A program made the position numbers and the translations under genes. From NCBI GenBank assembly GCA_902760315.1, contig CACWFV010000011.1:44595-108594 (forward strand): a stretch of DNA of 64,000 bases. The letters are read 5' to 3'. Under the pieces are notes generated by a model that was not told the origin of the DNA, did no database searches, and saw nothing but the letters and a program-made list of their open reading frames with translations. The stretch is from an uncultured Bacteroidales bacterium. Lineage in GTDB: Bacteria; Bacteroidota; Bacteroidia; Bacteroidales; Bacteroidaceae. This document shows, piece after piece, positions 24,053 to 33,611 of this stretch. Each line of letters begins with the position of its first letter. Within the stretch, counting starts at the first letter, position 1.

Positions 24053-25285
24053 ATGGTACTGAACTACATCTGGGTAGCATTCTTTCTCGTTGCGTTCATC
24101 ATTGCGGCGGGAAAGTTGCTGTTTATGGGTGACTACGACGTGTTCCCGGCTATGATGGACTCCACGTTCTCGTCGTCCAAGACGGCTTTCGAGATTTCTC
24201 TAGGACTCACTGGCGTTCTGTCGCTGTGGATGGGTGTCATGAAGATAGGTGAAAAGGGCGGCATGGTGAACGTGCTGGCATGCCTGCTATCGCCCATCTT
24301 CACCAAGCTCTTTCCTGATATTCCCAAAGGGCACCCCGTCACGGGCAGTATCTTCATGAATATTGCCGCCAACATGCTGGGACTGGACAATGCCGCTACA
24401 CCACTGGGACTGAAGGCCATGGAGCAGATGCAGGAGCTGAACACCAAGAAAGATACGGCATCCAACCCGATGATTATGTTCCTGGTGCTGAACACCAGCG
24501 GACTGACGCTCATCCCCGTCAGTATCATGGTCTATCGGGCACAGATGGGTGCTGCACAGCCTACCGACATCTTCATCCCCATTCTGCTGGCCACCTTCTG
24601 CTCCACGCTGGTGGGCATCATCGTCACCTCCCTCTTTCAGCGCATTAACCTGCTGAATCGCACCATACTACTCACGCTGGGCGGTGCATGCGTGCTGGTG
24701 GCTGCCGTCATCTGGGGATTCTCGCAGATGGATTCAGAGACCATGAACCGCTGGAGCACCACCGTCGCCAACATCCTGCTGATGACCATCATCACAGGGT
24801 TCATCGTGGCTGGTGTACGTAAGAAGGTCAACGTCTATGACGCCTTCATCGACGGTGCCAAGGAGGGCTTTACCACGGCCGTCCGCATCATCCCCTATCT
24901 CGTAGCCATCCTTGTCGGCATCGGTGTCTTCCGTGCCAGCGGAGCTATGGACATGCTCATCGGCGGACTGTGTACCGCTGTCGATGTTTGCGGGGTCGAC
25001 GCCCAGTGGGTTGACGCCATGCCTACGGCACTCATGAAACCGCTGTCGGGCAGTGGTGCCCGCGGCATGATGGTTGACGCCATGACAACCTACGGCGCTG
25101 ATTCCTTCGTAGGTCGCCTGTCGTCTGTCTTCCAGGGCTCTACCGATACCACCTTCTACATCCTGGCCGTCTACTTCGGTTCGGTGGGCGTCTCGAAGAC
25201 GCGCCATGCCGTTACCTGCGGACTGCTGGCTGACCTGGCAGGCATTGTGGCTGCCATAGCCATCTGCTACCTATTCTTTGCGTAA
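24053..25285 (+). CDS. SpmA/SpmB-type fused membrane protein (nucleoside-recognition domains)
   Basis: 410 residues, about ten hydrophobic segments. The N-terminal half resembles SpmA and the C-terminal half SpmB, the spore-maturation proteins of Bacillus, here fused as is usual in non-sporulating Bacteroidetes. The Gate/nucleoside-recognition patterns are visible (MNIAANMLGLDNAATPLG around 100; MKPLSGSGARGMMVDAM around 325). Probably an inner-membrane transporter; the substrate is not known. It starts 38 bp after the LruC gene, so read-through is possible. Confidence 0.85.
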   Translation: MVLNYIWVAFFLVAFIIAAGKLLFMGDYDVFPAMMDSTFSSSKTAFEISLGLTGVLSLWMGVMKIGEKGGMVNVLACLLSPIFTKLFPDIPKGHPVTGSIFMNIAANMLGLDNAATPLGLKAMEQMQELNTKKDTASNPMIMFLVLNTSGLTLIPVSIMVYRAQMGAAQPTDIFIPILLATFCSTLVGIIVTSLFQRINLLNRTILLTLGGACVLVAAVIWGFSQMDSETMNRWSTTVANILLMTIITGFIVAGVRKKVNVYDAFIDGAKEGFTTAVRIIPYLVAILVGIGVFRASGAMDMLIGGLCTAVDVCGVDAQWVDAMPTALMKPLSGSGARGMMVDAMTTYGADSFVGRLSSVFQGSTDTTFYILAVYFGSVGVSKTRHAVTCGLLADLAGIVAAIAICYLFFA

Positions 25286-25314
25286 CACTTGCGTACGGAA
25301 ATAGGCCATTTCGT

Positions 25315-25345
25315 TTGGCGGTTTGCCGACTTATTCGTACCTTTG
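25315..25345 (+). promoter_or_regulatory. Promoter of the DEAD-box helicase gene
   Basis: TTG 25315-25317, 20-base spacer, TACCTTTG 25338-25345, then CACCC. Close to consensus. Confidence 0.8.
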
Positions 25346-25379
25346 CACCCGCATTAGGAAATTATTGATTTAAAGACAT

Positions 25380-27311
25380 TTGAAAACATTTGAAGAACTT
25401 GGCGTCAGCGAAGCGATTCGCCGTGCCATTGAAGAGATGGGCTTTGTACAGCCCATGCCCGTACAGGAGGAAGTAATACCTTACTTGTTAGGCAGCCAGT
25501 CTGATGCGTCCGACGCTGACGCAGAACCAGTGAACGATGTCATTGCCTTAGCGCAGACGGGCACTGGTAAGACAGCAGCTTTTGGCATTCCCGTGCTGCA
25601 ATGCATTGATGCTGGCAGCAAGCAGACGCAGGCACTCATCCTCTCACCCACCCGTGAATTGTGTCTGCAGATTGCCGATGACCTGCGCGACTTCTCACGC
25701 TACATGGACGACATCCATGTGGAGGCCGTCTATGGCGGCGCGTCCATCGAACAGCAGATACGCGCCCTGCGCAAGGGTGCCCAGATTATCGTGGCCACGC
25801 CGGGGCGCCTCATAGACCTGATGAACCGTGGCGTCGCCAAGTTGGACAGCGTGCGCCAAGTGGTGCTCGACGAGGCAGACGAGATGTTGAACATGGGATT
25901 CTCTGAGAGCATCGACCAGATACTGGAGGGAGTGCCCGAAGACCGTCACACGCTGCTCTTCTCGGCCACCATGAGCAAGGAGATAGAGCGCATAGCCAAA
26001 GGCTATCTGCACGGCTACAAAGAGATTGTGGTAGGCTCGCGCAATGAGGGCGCTGAACACGTGAACCACATCTATTATATGGTGAATGCCAAGGACAAGT
26101 ATCTGGCACTGAAACGCCTGGTGGACTTCTATCCGCGCATCTTCGCCATCATCTTCTGCCGCACGAAGATGGAGACACAGGAGGTGGCCGACAAACTCAT
26201 CCGCGACGGCTACAATGCCGAGTCGCTGCACGGCGACCTCTCGCAACAGCAGCGTGACCTGACCATGCAGAAGTTCCGCCAACACACCGTACAGTTGCTG
26301 GTGGCCACCGATGTGGCGGCTCGTGGCCTGGACGTTGACGACCTTACACACGTCATCAACTATGGTCTGCCTGACGACATTGAGAACTATACCCACCGCT
26401 CAGGACGTACAGGACGTGCCGGCAAAAAGGGCACTAGTCTCTGCATTGTCCACAGCCGTGAGAAGCACAAGATTCGTAATATCGAGAAGGTCATCGGCAA
26501 GGAGTTTGAGAGGGGTGTCATTCCCTCAGCAGAGGAAATCTGCAAGAAACAGCTCTATAAGGTGATGGACCAGATTATCAAGACCGATGTCGACGAAGAG
26601 CAGATAGCCCCCTTCATGCAGGACATCAGCCGCTACTTTGAGTACATTGACAAGGACGACCTCATCAAGAAGATTGTCTCACTGGAGTTTGGCAAATTCT
26701 TGGCGTACTATGCCGATGCACCGGAGATAGGCATTGTGGATACGAAGGAGAAACGCCAGAAAGGTGACAGAAAGGAACGTGGCAAGAAGCAGGCTACACC
26801 GACCTCTGAGGGCTACACCAAACTCTTCATCAATCTGGGCAAGAAGGACGGATTCTATCCCGGCGAGCTGATGCAGTTCCTGAACAAGAATGTTCGTGGA
26901 CATGTGGAAGTGGGACATATTGACCTGCTGTCTACCATGTCCTACTTTGAGGTGCCGGAGGAGGATGCCCAACGCGTGATGAAGTATGTCAATGGTCAGC
27001 AGTATAAAGGTCGCGACGTGCGCTGCAATGATGCTGCTGAGGGCGGCAAAACAAAGGATAGTGCAAAGGGCGGCAGGAGTGCCAAAACCTCCAGAGGCAG
27101 CAAAGCCGCCAATCGTCCTGCAGAAGAGAGAAAACCCACCAGACAGAAAGAGAGCAGAAATTATCGTAAGGACGAGTGGATGCAGTTCCTCAATCCCGGA
27201 GGCATGAAACCCAAAGGCACCAAGGGCAAGGCTGACAGAGCATTCAAGGGACCAGAACCCGACTTCAGCGAAGAAGGCTGGGCCATCCGTAAACCCCGCA
27301 AGAAGAAATAA
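25380..27311 (+). CDS. DEAD-box RNA helicase with DbpA-type RNA-binding domain
   Basis: ATP-dependent RNA helicase, probably acting in ribosome assembly or RNA turnover. 643 residues. Motifs: AQTGTGKT (about 59), PTRELCLQ, TPGRL, DEAD (about 163), SAT, and HRSGRTGRAGKKG. Residues about 470-550 (KLFINLGKKDGFYPGELMQF...) are a DbpA-type RNA-binding fold, and the C-terminus is a basic, disordered tail. A short D/A/E-rich insertion lies before motif I (about 40-52). The start is TTG, since MKTFEELGVSEAI is the normal family N-terminus and no ATG precedes it. Bacteroidetes usually have several such helicases, so no symbol is given. Confidence 0.92.
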   Translation: MKTFEELGVSEAIRRAIEEMGFVQPMPVQEEVIPYLLGSQSDASDADAEPVNDVIALAQTGTGKTAAFGIPVLQCIDAGSKQTQALILSPTRELCLQIADDLRDFSRYMDDIHVEAVYGGASIEQQIRALRKGAQIIVATPGRLIDLMNRGVAKLDSVRQVVLDEADEMLNMGFSESIDQILEGVPEDRHTLLFSATMSKEIERIAKGYLHGYKEIVVGSRNEGAEHVNHIYYMVNAKDKYLALKRLVDFYPRIFAIIFCRTKMETQEVADKLIRDGYNAESLHGDLSQQQRDLTMQKFRQHTVQLLVATDVAARGLDVDDLTHVINYGLPDDIENYTHRSGRTGRAGKKGTSLCIVHSREKHKIRNIEKVIGKEFERGVIPSAEEICKKQLYKVMDQIIKTDVDEEQIAPFMQDISRYFEYIDKDDLIKKIVSLEFGKFLAYYADAPEIGIVDTKEKRQKGDRKERGKKQATPTSEGYTKLFINLGKKDGFYPGELMQFLNKNVRGHVEVGHIDLLSTMSYFEVPEEDAQRVMKYVNGQQYKGRDVRCNDAAEGGKTKDSAKGGRSAKTSRGSKAANRPAEERKPTRQKESRNYRKDEWMQFLNPGGMKPKGTKGKADRAFKGPEPDFSEEGWAIRKPRKKK

Positions 27312-27318
27312 GGAGTAA

Positions 27319-27350
27319 AAAAGAAAAGAGGGCTAAGCCCTCTTTTCTTT
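27319..27350. terminator. Bidirectional terminator between helicase and S46 peptidase genes
   Basis: Perfect palindrome AAAAGAAAAGAGGGCT / AGCCCTCTTTTCTTTT with A and T runs on both sides, serving the two convergent genes. Confidence 0.9.
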
Positions 27351-27353
27351 TAC

Positions 27354-29465
27354 TTATTTTGCGTTGATTTCTTTCAATAGCCTGTCGGCATGGCCCCAGC
27401 GGTCCATCAGGTACAGCATATAGCGCACGTCGACATTGATGGTGCGTGCCAGTTGGCGGTCAAAGAAGATGTCGCTGGCCAGCGAGTCCCAGTTGCCGTC
27501 GAAAGCCAGACCCAGCAGTTCTCCCTTGCCGTTGAAGACGGGCGAGCCACTGTTGCCGCCTGTAATGTCGTTGTTCGACAGGAAGCAGAGTTGCAGCGTG
27601 CCGGTCAGCTTGTCGGCATAGCGTCCGTAGTCCTTCTGCGACAGCAGTTCGTGCATGACAGGCTCAGCATAATACTCCACATTCTTGTCGGCCTGCTGCA
27701 TCTTCTCCCATAGCGAGCGCGCCGTGGTGTAGTAGCCTGACGGACGACCGTCCAGCGAGTATTCACCCACCTGGCCGTAGGTCATGCGCATGGTGAAGTT
27801 AGCGTCAGAGTAGTTGGGCTGGTCCTGCTCCATGCGCAGCACAGCGGCACAGAGCCAGCGCTCCTGCTGGGCAATGGCTGAGCTGTACTGGGCGAGGTCG
27901 GCATTGATTTTAGCAAGCACCTCGCTGAGAGACATACCATACCTAACAGCCAGATCCTTGTTGTAGCTCTTCTTGTTGAAGTAGATGGGCTTGCCGCTTT
28001 TCATCAGCAACGACTTTTTGTACAGGGTACGGACGTAAGCGTCATAGTCGCCGCCAAACTTCTTGTCGATGGTTTGGTAGAAGTCAGGCAGATAGTCTGC
28101 GTCCACCTGCTGACGATAGTTGCGTATGAGGGCTGCCAGCAGTTCACAGTCGGTTGTTTCGTCCCATTCCTTGCTGTTGTCGTCGAAACGGATGTACTGC
28201 TTCTTGGGCTTAGACTCCGGGCCTTCCACCTTCATGCCCAAACTGCTGCGCCAAGCGCGTGTTGTCACCTCGTCGTCGAAGGTGAAGAAGGTCTCTCTAA
28301 ATATGGTACGCACGCGCGTCAGTGCCATGCGCTTCTCATAAAGACGCTGCAACGAGTCGAAGTTCAGCTTATCCTTCAGGTAGCCTGTCTCGTCCTGCCA
28401 CTGCCGTATGCGGGCCTCGAAGTCGCGCTTCTGCTGGATGAGTCCGATGCTGTCAATGCACTTGTTCATGCCGATAGAGTTTTTCCAGTAGTTGCTGCTG
28501 TGGGCATACTTCGACTCGTACATGATACGGATAGCCTCGGCAGACTGCATGCGGCGCCACATGACGGCTTGCTTCACCTCTCTCACCTGTACGCGCGGCG
28601 TATTGATGGCGTCGCGGCGCTCCTGGATGCCGTAGCTGCTCAGGTAGCGGCTGGTGGAACCGGGGTAGCCCATAATCATGGCAAAGTCGCCGGGCTTGTA
28701 GCCCTGCAACGACACCGGTGCCCACGACTGGGGGCGGTAGGGCACGTTGTCTTTGGAATATTCGGCCGGACCGTTGGTCTTGGGGTCGGCATAGATGCGG
28801 AAGACACTATAGTCACATGTCTGGCGGGGCCACATCCAGTTGTCGGTCTCGCCGCCATACTTACCCATCGACTTTGGCACGCTGAAAACCAGGCGTACGT
28901 CGTTGAAGTCGCGGTAGGTGGTCAGGTAGTACTGGTTGCCCTCATAGAACGGCTTCAGCTCCACGCGCAGCGTAGAGTCCTGCTGGCGCATGGCTTTCTG
29001 CCAGGCGTTCTCAATGCTGTCCACTATCTCGCCGCGCTCGCGCTGGCTCTTTCCTTCCAGGCGGGGCACAATGCTGTCGGTGACGTCCTTCTGCTCTATC
29101 ATAAAACTGACGAAGAGGTCCTCGTTTGGCAGTTCTTCTTCAAACGTCTTGGCGTAGAAGCCGTTCAGCATGTAGTCGTGCTCTACGGTAGAGTGCTGCC
29201 GGATGGCATCGAAACCGCAATGGTGGTTGGTGAATACCAGTCCGTCGGGGCTGACGACGACACCCGAACAGAAACCGCCGAAGTTAACGACGGCATTCTT
29301 CACGGCGTCCTGACTTTGGTACAGCTGTTCTTTAGACAGCTGGAAACCATATTGCTTCATCTGCTCATAGACGGCGTCAGGCAGGTTGCTGAGTGTCCAC
29401 ATGCCTTCGTCGGCGTGGGCACCCAGTGTGCAGAGGCACACTAATGTTAAGAGTAGTTTTTTCAT
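27354..29465 (-). CDS. S46-family dipeptidyl-peptidase (DPP7/DPP11 type)
   Basis: Periplasmic serine exopeptidase that removes N-terminal dipeptides, typical of peptide-fermenting Bacteroidetes. 703 residues with signal peptide MKKLLLTLVCLCTLGAHA. Catalytic His in FTNHHCGFD (about 81) and Ser in GGNSGSPV (about 638). After the Ser, FDGNW has Gly where DPP11 enzymes, as I recall, carry the Arg that selects Asp/Glu, so a DPP7-like preference for hydrophobic residues is inferred. ATG 29465 is chosen; the frame opens at 29492, but that part overlaps the upstream gene. The upstream flippase gene stops at 29467, one base before this start codon. Confidence 0.9.
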   Translation of the reverse strand: MKKLLLTLVCLCTLGAHADEGMWTLSNLPDAVYEQMKQYGFQLSKEQLYQSQDAVKNAVVNFGGFCSGVVVSPDGLVFTNHHCGFDAIRQHSTVEHDYMLNGFYAKTFEEELPNEDLFVSFMIEQKDVTDSIVPRLEGKSQRERGEIVDSIENAWQKAMRQQDSTLRVELKPFYEGNQYYLTTYRDFNDVRLVFSVPKSMGKYGGETDNWMWPRQTCDYSVFRIYADPKTNGPAEYSKDNVPYRPQSWAPVSLQGYKPGDFAMIMGYPGSTSRYLSSYGIQERRDAINTPRVQVREVKQAVMWRRMQSAEAIRIMYESKYAHSSNYWKNSIGMNKCIDSIGLIQQKRDFEARIRQWQDETGYLKDKLNFDSLQRLYEKRMALTRVRTIFRETFFTFDDEVTTRAWRSSLGMKVEGPESKPKKQYIRFDDNSKEWDETTDCELLAALIRNYRQQVDADYLPDFYQTIDKKFGGDYDAYVRTLYKKSLLMKSGKPIYFNKKSYNKDLAVRYGMSLSEVLAKINADLAQYSSAIAQQERWLCAAVLRMEQDQPNYSDANFTMRMTYGQVGEYSLDGRPSGYYTTARSLWEKMQQADKNVEYYAEPVMHELLSQKDYGRYADKLTGTLQLCFLSNNDITGGNSGSPVFNGKGELLGLAFDGNWDSLASDIFFDRQLARTINVDVRYMLYLMDRWGHADRLLKEINAK

Positions 29466-29466
29466 T

Positions 29467-30921
29467 CTATTGTTTTCTAAAGTGTTTTCCAATAACAGGC
29501 AGGTGTGACAGCGGCATGTCGAGCTTCACGATGACATACACGAAACCCAGTATGCACAACGTGTTCACGACCAGAGACAGGAATCCCAGGTGCAGGTGCT
29601 TCTCTATCAGCAGCATCAGCGTCGTGAGGACAGCTGCTAGAACGACGTATCGGGCTATGTCACCCATGGGGTAGGGTATGGGGTTCTTGCGTTGGCCCAC
29701 CACGTAGCTGAGCACCATGGCCGTGCCGTAGCCGGCCACGCCACCCCACGCACAGGCCCAGTAGCCATACTTGGGTATGAACAGGATGTTGACGGCTAAC
29801 AGCACCAGACAGCCGGCCAGCGAGAACCATGCGCCATAGATGGTCTTGTCAATGAGCTTATACCAGAATGACAGGTTGAAGTAGACGCCCATCATGATTT
29901 CTGCCGCCATAACGATGGGCACCACGCCCAGCCCTTCGCGGTATTCGGCGCCGACGATGTATTGCAGCAGGGGCATCCAGCCCACCACGCAGAGGAAAGC
30001 CAGCAGGGTGAAGATGATGAAATACTTCATGGCTGCGGCATAGTAATCGGTCTTGTCGGCATCTTTTGACTTGGCAAAGACAATGGGCTCGTAAGCATAG
30101 CGGAAGGCCTGTGTTATCATGGCCATAATCATGGCTATCTTCACGCACGAACCGTAGTCGCCCAGCAGAATGTTGGCCTGTTCCGGGTCGGGGTACACCA
30201 GCGGGAAGATAATCTTGTCGGCCACTTGGTTCAGTATGCCGGCAATGCCGAGTATCAGGATGGGCCATGAGTAGCTCAGCATGCGGTGCAACAGCTGTCC
30301 GTCAAACTGCCACTTTATCTTCAGCAGGTCGGGAACGAAGAACAGTGTGATGAACGACGTGCACAGCAGGTTGATGAAGAACACGTAGAACACCGATGTC
30401 TGGCCCAACACGACGAAGTACAGCACGTTCAGTCCGATGTTCAGCACGATGAACAGCATCTTCAGTGACGCAAAACGGATGGCGCGCTTCTGGAATCGCA
30501 GAAAACTGAACGGAAGAGCTTGCAGGGCATCCTGGGCCACCACCACGCCCATCATTAGCAGATAGTCGGGGTGGGCACCATATCCTAAGGCGTTGCTGAT
30601 GGGTGTTATCAGCCCGAAGAGCAGCAACAGGAAGAGTGTCGTCAGTCCGCCCACCACGGCCATGGCCGTAGAGAATACGGTGTCGGGCTTGCTCCGCTCG
30701 TCGTTGGCAAAGCGAAACAGGGTGGTCTCCATGCCAAAGGTCAGCAACACCAGTATCAGCGCTACGTAGGCATAGACGTTGGTGCTCACGCCGTAGTCAC
30801 CCGTGTCGTGGGGCATGTAGTAGGTGTAGAGCGGTACTAAGAGGTAGTTCAGAAATCTGCCGACAATGCTCGACAGTCCGTAGATGGCCGTATCTTTGGC
30901 CAGTGATTTCATGTTTGCCAT
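29467..30921 (-). CDS. Polysaccharide/lipopolysaccharide biosynthesis flippase (Wzx-like, MATE fold)
   Basis: 484 residues with 12-14 hydrophobic segments and the N-terminal pattern KDTAIYGLSSIVGRFLNYLLVPLY, characteristic of oligosaccharide flippases of the MVF/PST group in Bacteroidetes. It likely moves lipid-linked sugars across the inner membrane. Met 1 or Met 4 may be the start. It is not next to glycosyltransferase genes here: a hydrolase gene lies 31 bp upstream and the S46 peptidase is immediately downstream, so it may be a housekeeping flippase within a mixed operon. Confidence 0.85.
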   Translation of the reverse strand: MANMKSLAKDTAIYGLSSIVGRFLNYLLVPLYTYYMPHDTGDYGVSTNVYAYVALILVLLTFGMETTLFRFANDERSKPDTVFSTAMAVVGGLTTLFLLLLFGLITPISNALGYGAHPDYLLMMGVVVAQDALQALPFSFLRFQKRAIRFASLKMLFIVLNIGLNVLYFVVLGQTSVFYVFFINLLCTSFITLFFVPDLLKIKWQFDGQLLHRMLSYSWPILILGIAGILNQVADKIIFPLVYPDPEQANILLGDYGSCVKIAMIMAMITQAFRYAYEPIVFAKSKDADKTDYYAAAMKYFIIFTLLAFLCVVGWMPLLQYIVGAEYREGLGVVPIVMAAEIMMGVYFNLSFWYKLIDKTIYGAWFSLAGCLVLLAVNILFIPKYGYWACAWGGVAGYGTAMVLSYVVGQRKNPIPYPMGDIARYVVLAAVLTTLMLLIEKHLHLGFLSLVVNTLCILGFVYVIVKLDMPLSHLPVIGKHFRKQ

Positions 30922-30952
30922 AGCGAATGCTTAGTCTCGGTGGGGTGGGACG

Positions 30953-31768
30953 TCAGAAGCTGCGCAGCCAGGCCTTCAACTCCAGCATCATCTCCAAGTG
31001 GTAGCCGTACGACTGGCGGATGCCGAAGCCGTGGCCACCGCTGGGGTAGATGTGCATGCTGGCCGGCACCTTGTTGGCATAGAGTGCCTCGTAATAGTTG
31101 AGGCTGTTGATGGGCGGCACGGCGCGGTCATCGTGGGCCAGGGCTATGAAGGCTCGCGGCGTGTGGCTCCCCACATGCTGTTCGTTGCAGTATTCGTTGA
31201 TGAGCTTGCGCTTGGGGTTCTTGCCCAGCAGGTTGTCGCGCGAGCCTTGATGGGTTACGCCCTGCTCCATTGAGATGACGGGGTAGAACAGTATCTGAAA
31301 GTTGGGCCGGGCGTCACCCGTGGCGTGGGTGGCAACGGTAGAAGCCAGATGGCCACCGGCCGAGAAACCCATGATACCGACGTCCTCTTTGTTGATGTGC
31401 CACTCCTGGGCGTGGCGGCGCACCAGTCGCATAGCTTCCTCAGCGTCTTCCGCCGGCACCTGCCACACACCATGGGGCATCCTGTATTTCACCACGATGA
31501 GTGCTATGCCCTGACCGGTGAAGAACGGAGCCCACTGGTGTCCCTCATGATCCATGGCCAGATGGGTGTAGCCACCGCCGGGGCAGCACACCACGGCACG
31601 CCCCGTGGCATGCTTCTCGTTGGGCAGGTAGACCCATACCTTTGCCATGTCTTTTGGGTCTCCGTTGCTGGTCTTCGGACCTTCCGGCCACAGGTTCATC
31701 TCTATCGGCTTCTGGGCCATGGCAACCATTGTCACCATCATCATCATTGTAAGGAGTAGTCTTTTCAT
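30953..31768 (-). CDS. Secreted alpha/beta hydrolase (acetylesterase/BD-FAE-like)
   Basis: 271 residues; signal peptide MKRLLLTMMMMVTMVAMAQ. Oxyanion-side motif CCPGGGYTHLA (about 62-72), nucleophile elbow GFSAGG with Ser about 136, and a C-terminal His in PSGGHGFG. The family includes acetyl-xylan and feruloyl esterases of gut and rumen Bacteroidetes, so a role in removing ester groups from plant glycans is possible but not shown. The start at 31768 is chosen for the signal peptide and its promoter. Confidence 0.85.
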   Translation of the reverse strand: MKRLLLTMMMMVTMVAMAQKPIEMNLWPEGPKTSNGDPKDMAKVWVYLPNEKHATGRAVVCCPGGGYTHLAMDHEGHQWAPFFTGQGIALIVVKYRMPHGVWQVPAEDAEEAMRLVRRHAQEWHINKEDVGIMGFSAGGHLASTVATHATGDARPNFQILFYPVISMEQGVTHQGSRDNLLGKNPKRKLINEYCNEQHVGSHTPRAFIALAHDDRAVPPINSLNYYEALYANKVPASMHIYPSGGHGFGIRQSYGYHLEMMLELKAWLRSF

Positions 31769-31795
31769 AACATCTTGTTTTATTCTTTCAACCCG

Positions 31796-31826
31796 CAAAG
31801 GTAACAAGATTATTTCTATTCTCCAA
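31796..31826 (-). promoter_or_regulatory. Promoter of the esterase-flippase-S46 operon
   Basis: On the minus strand: TTG (31826-31824), 20-base spacer, TACCTTTG (31803-31796), about 28 bases before the ATG at 31768. Confidence 0.8.
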
Positions 31827-31853
31827 CTTTTTCGTAATTTATGTGCCCAGTGT

Positions 31854-31871
31854 CAGGAGAAAAGTCTCCTG
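31854..31871 (-). terminator. Small hairpin after the 376-residue hydrolase gene
   Basis: CAGGAGA, loop AAAG, TCTCCTG. Only a 7-bp stem and no T tract; its core matches the hairpin at 11802-11827. Possibly a weak terminator or RNA 3'-end structure. Confidence 0.45.
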
Positions 31872-31873
31872 GC

Positions 31874-33004
31874 TTACCTCAGGTTCTTGGCAAAGAAGTC
31901 TGCTAGTTTGTCCCAAGGTATGAGATTCTTTGCTGTGCCCTTGCCAACGAGCTCAGTATATCCACCGTCATAGAGGTCGCAGTGAGATGCGCCAGGGATG
32001 ATGAGCAGTTCTTTATTCTCTGGGTTGGGATTGGGCTTACCCACGACATTATATCCGTCGGCCTTGCCTTCCACCATATATTTATAGGCAGCCTCACCGA
32101 AGTAGCGGGAGTGGGCCTTTTCGCCATGCATGACGAGAACTGCTGAGCGAATCTCGTTGATATAGTAGAGGAAACGGCTGTTTGAGAAAGCCTGAGTGCC
32201 GATTATGCGCCAGCCGTCGTTTGAGTTGCCGCTGCGCTTGTGGTAGCCACGTGGAGTGATGTAGTAGTCGTAGTAGTCTTTGACAAACTGCGGTGCATCG
32301 CTGGGCAGTGGGTTCACTACGCCTCCAGCCATCTTCGCCGGGTCGGCAAGGCGTTGTTTGGCCATTGCTTCACGGGCAGCATGGCGCGACGCTTCGTTAT
32401 CCTCGCTGTCGAAGTACCCGTTGCCACTGACGCGGGTCATGTCGTACATCGTTGAGGCCACCGTTGCTTTAATGCGGGTGTCGGCAGCGGCAGCATTGAG
32501 GGCGATGCCTCCCCATCCGCAGATGCCGATGATGCCGATGCGTTCTGCGTCTACATTCTCCTGATGCGACAGGAAGTCAACAGCTGCCATGAAGTCCTCG
32601 GTGTTGATATCGGGCGATGCTGTACGGCGTGGTTCGCCACTGCTCTCGCCGGTATAGGAGGGGTCAAAAGCCAAAGCCACGAAACCGCGCTCAGCCATCC
32701 GCATGGCATAAAGTCCGCTCGACTGCTCCTTTACGGCACCAAATGGACCGCTGACGGCGATGGCAGCGAGTTTACCCTGCGCATCTTTGGGCGTATAGAG
32801 GTCTGCAGCCAGCGTCAGTCCATACTGTGTTTCAAACGTCACCTTGCGGTGGTTCACTTTCTCGCTGAGTGGGAACACCTTATCCCACTCCTGTGTCAGT
32901 TCTAACTTCTGCATGTTGTTTTCTGTTTTAGTTTGATTGTCTTTCTGATGGCATGCTGTGAGCACTCCGGCTACGAGCATGGCTGCAAATACTGTTTTCT
33001 TCAT
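31874..33004 (-). CDS. Alpha/beta hydrolase lipoprotein (dienelactone-hydrolase-like)
   Basis: 376 residues; lipobox GVLTAC (Cys 18). The fold is alpha/beta hydrolase: strand AAIAVSGPFGAVKEQ, SYTGESSGEPR, nucleophile region GICGWGG (about 160-166, with Cys where many relatives carry Ser or Cys), catalytic Asp candidate before HGEKAHS, and His in PGASHCDLYD (about 344). Substrate unknown. Its start overlaps the stop of the cyclophilin-like gene by 4 bp (ATGA), so the two are translationally linked. Confidence 0.85.
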   Translation of the reverse strand: MKKTVFAAMLVAGVLTACHQKDNQTKTENNMQKLELTQEWDKVFPLSEKVNHRKVTFETQYGLTLAADLYTPKDAQGKLAAIAVSGPFGAVKEQSSGLYAMRMAERGFVALAFDPSYTGESSGEPRRTASPDINTEDFMAAVDFLSHQENVDAERIGIIGICGWGGIALNAAAADTRIKATVASTMYDMTRVSGNGYFDSEDNEASRHAAREAMAKQRLADPAKMAGGVVNPLPSDAPQFVKDYYDYYITPRGYHKRSGNSNDGWRIIGTQAFSNSRFLYYINEIRSAVLVMHGEKAHSRYFGEAAYKYMVEGKADGYNVVGKPNPNPENKELLIIPGASHCDLYDGGYTELVGKGTAKNLIPWDKLADFFAKNLR

Positions 33005-33600
33005 TTTGCTATCTTTTTCCCATTTTGAATGATGATATCCTTCCGTCCTGCCTGTGCCAGTGAGCCTTGCAGGGTGTAAGCCCGTGATGAATGCTTGTCG
33101 GTGCGTCTGCTGTTGATGCCAGTGGCATTGCCAAGCGACAAGGTGACGCTGATATTGCTCTCGCCAGCCTTGAGAAAGGCAGAAAGTTCGCTGGCCGATA
33201 GACCGTCAATCCTGCCCAGGCGGGTATAGCTCCATGAGTTGGTGCCGTAGAAGATACAGATGTTGCTGCCGTTGTAGAGCATCACGTCTCCTGGCTGGGT
33301 ATTGATCTGCTCGTTACTCGTTGGCAGCGAGAAGCCCAGGGCACCCCAGATTTCGAATCCACCACTCGAACTGAGCGTCACGGTGACGGGAGCCTCCTGG
33401 AGCTTTGCCACCAGTTCGCGTGTGGCACTGTTGTCGGCAAGGGTGACGGCCTGTGTCCTGCCATCAATGGTGATATACATTTTCTGAGTCATTGTCGCAT
33501 AGTTTTGTGCCTGGGCCTGAGTCTCATCGCTGCTGCACGACATGACGAGCAAGGCCAGGGCGATTGATAGAAGACGATGGATAAATACAGTCCTGTTCAT
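33001..33600 (-). CDS. Cyclophilin-like-fold lipoprotein
   Basis: 199 residues; signal with lipobox LLVMSC followed by SSDETQAQ. Residues about 40-150 (MYITIDGRTQAVTLADNSATRELVAKL ... FEIWGALGFSLPTSNEQI ... PGDVMLYNGSNICIFYGTNSW) match the cyclophilin-like domain found in many Bacteroidetes next to flavodoxins and hydrolases. It is probably a ligand-binding or hydrolase-associated fold rather than a proline isomerase. The downstream hydrolase overlaps by 4 bp and the RibD-like gene is 11 bp upstream. Confidence 0.78.
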   Translation of the reverse strand: MNRTVFIHRLLSIALALLVMSCSSDETQAQAQNYATMTQKMYITIDGRTQAVTLADNSATRELVAKLQEAPVTVTLSSSGGFEIWGALGFSLPTSNEQINTQPGDVMLYNGSNICIFYGTNSWSYTRLGRIDGLSASELSAFLKAGESNISVTLSLGNATGINSRRTDKHSSRAYTLQGSLAQAGRKDIIIQNGKKIAK

Positions 33601-33611
33601 AGTCAAGAAGA

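Noticed and set aside
28074-29444. 456-codon open frame on the plus strand
   Set aside because: Antisense of the S46 peptidase, which has a signal peptide and catalytic motifs.
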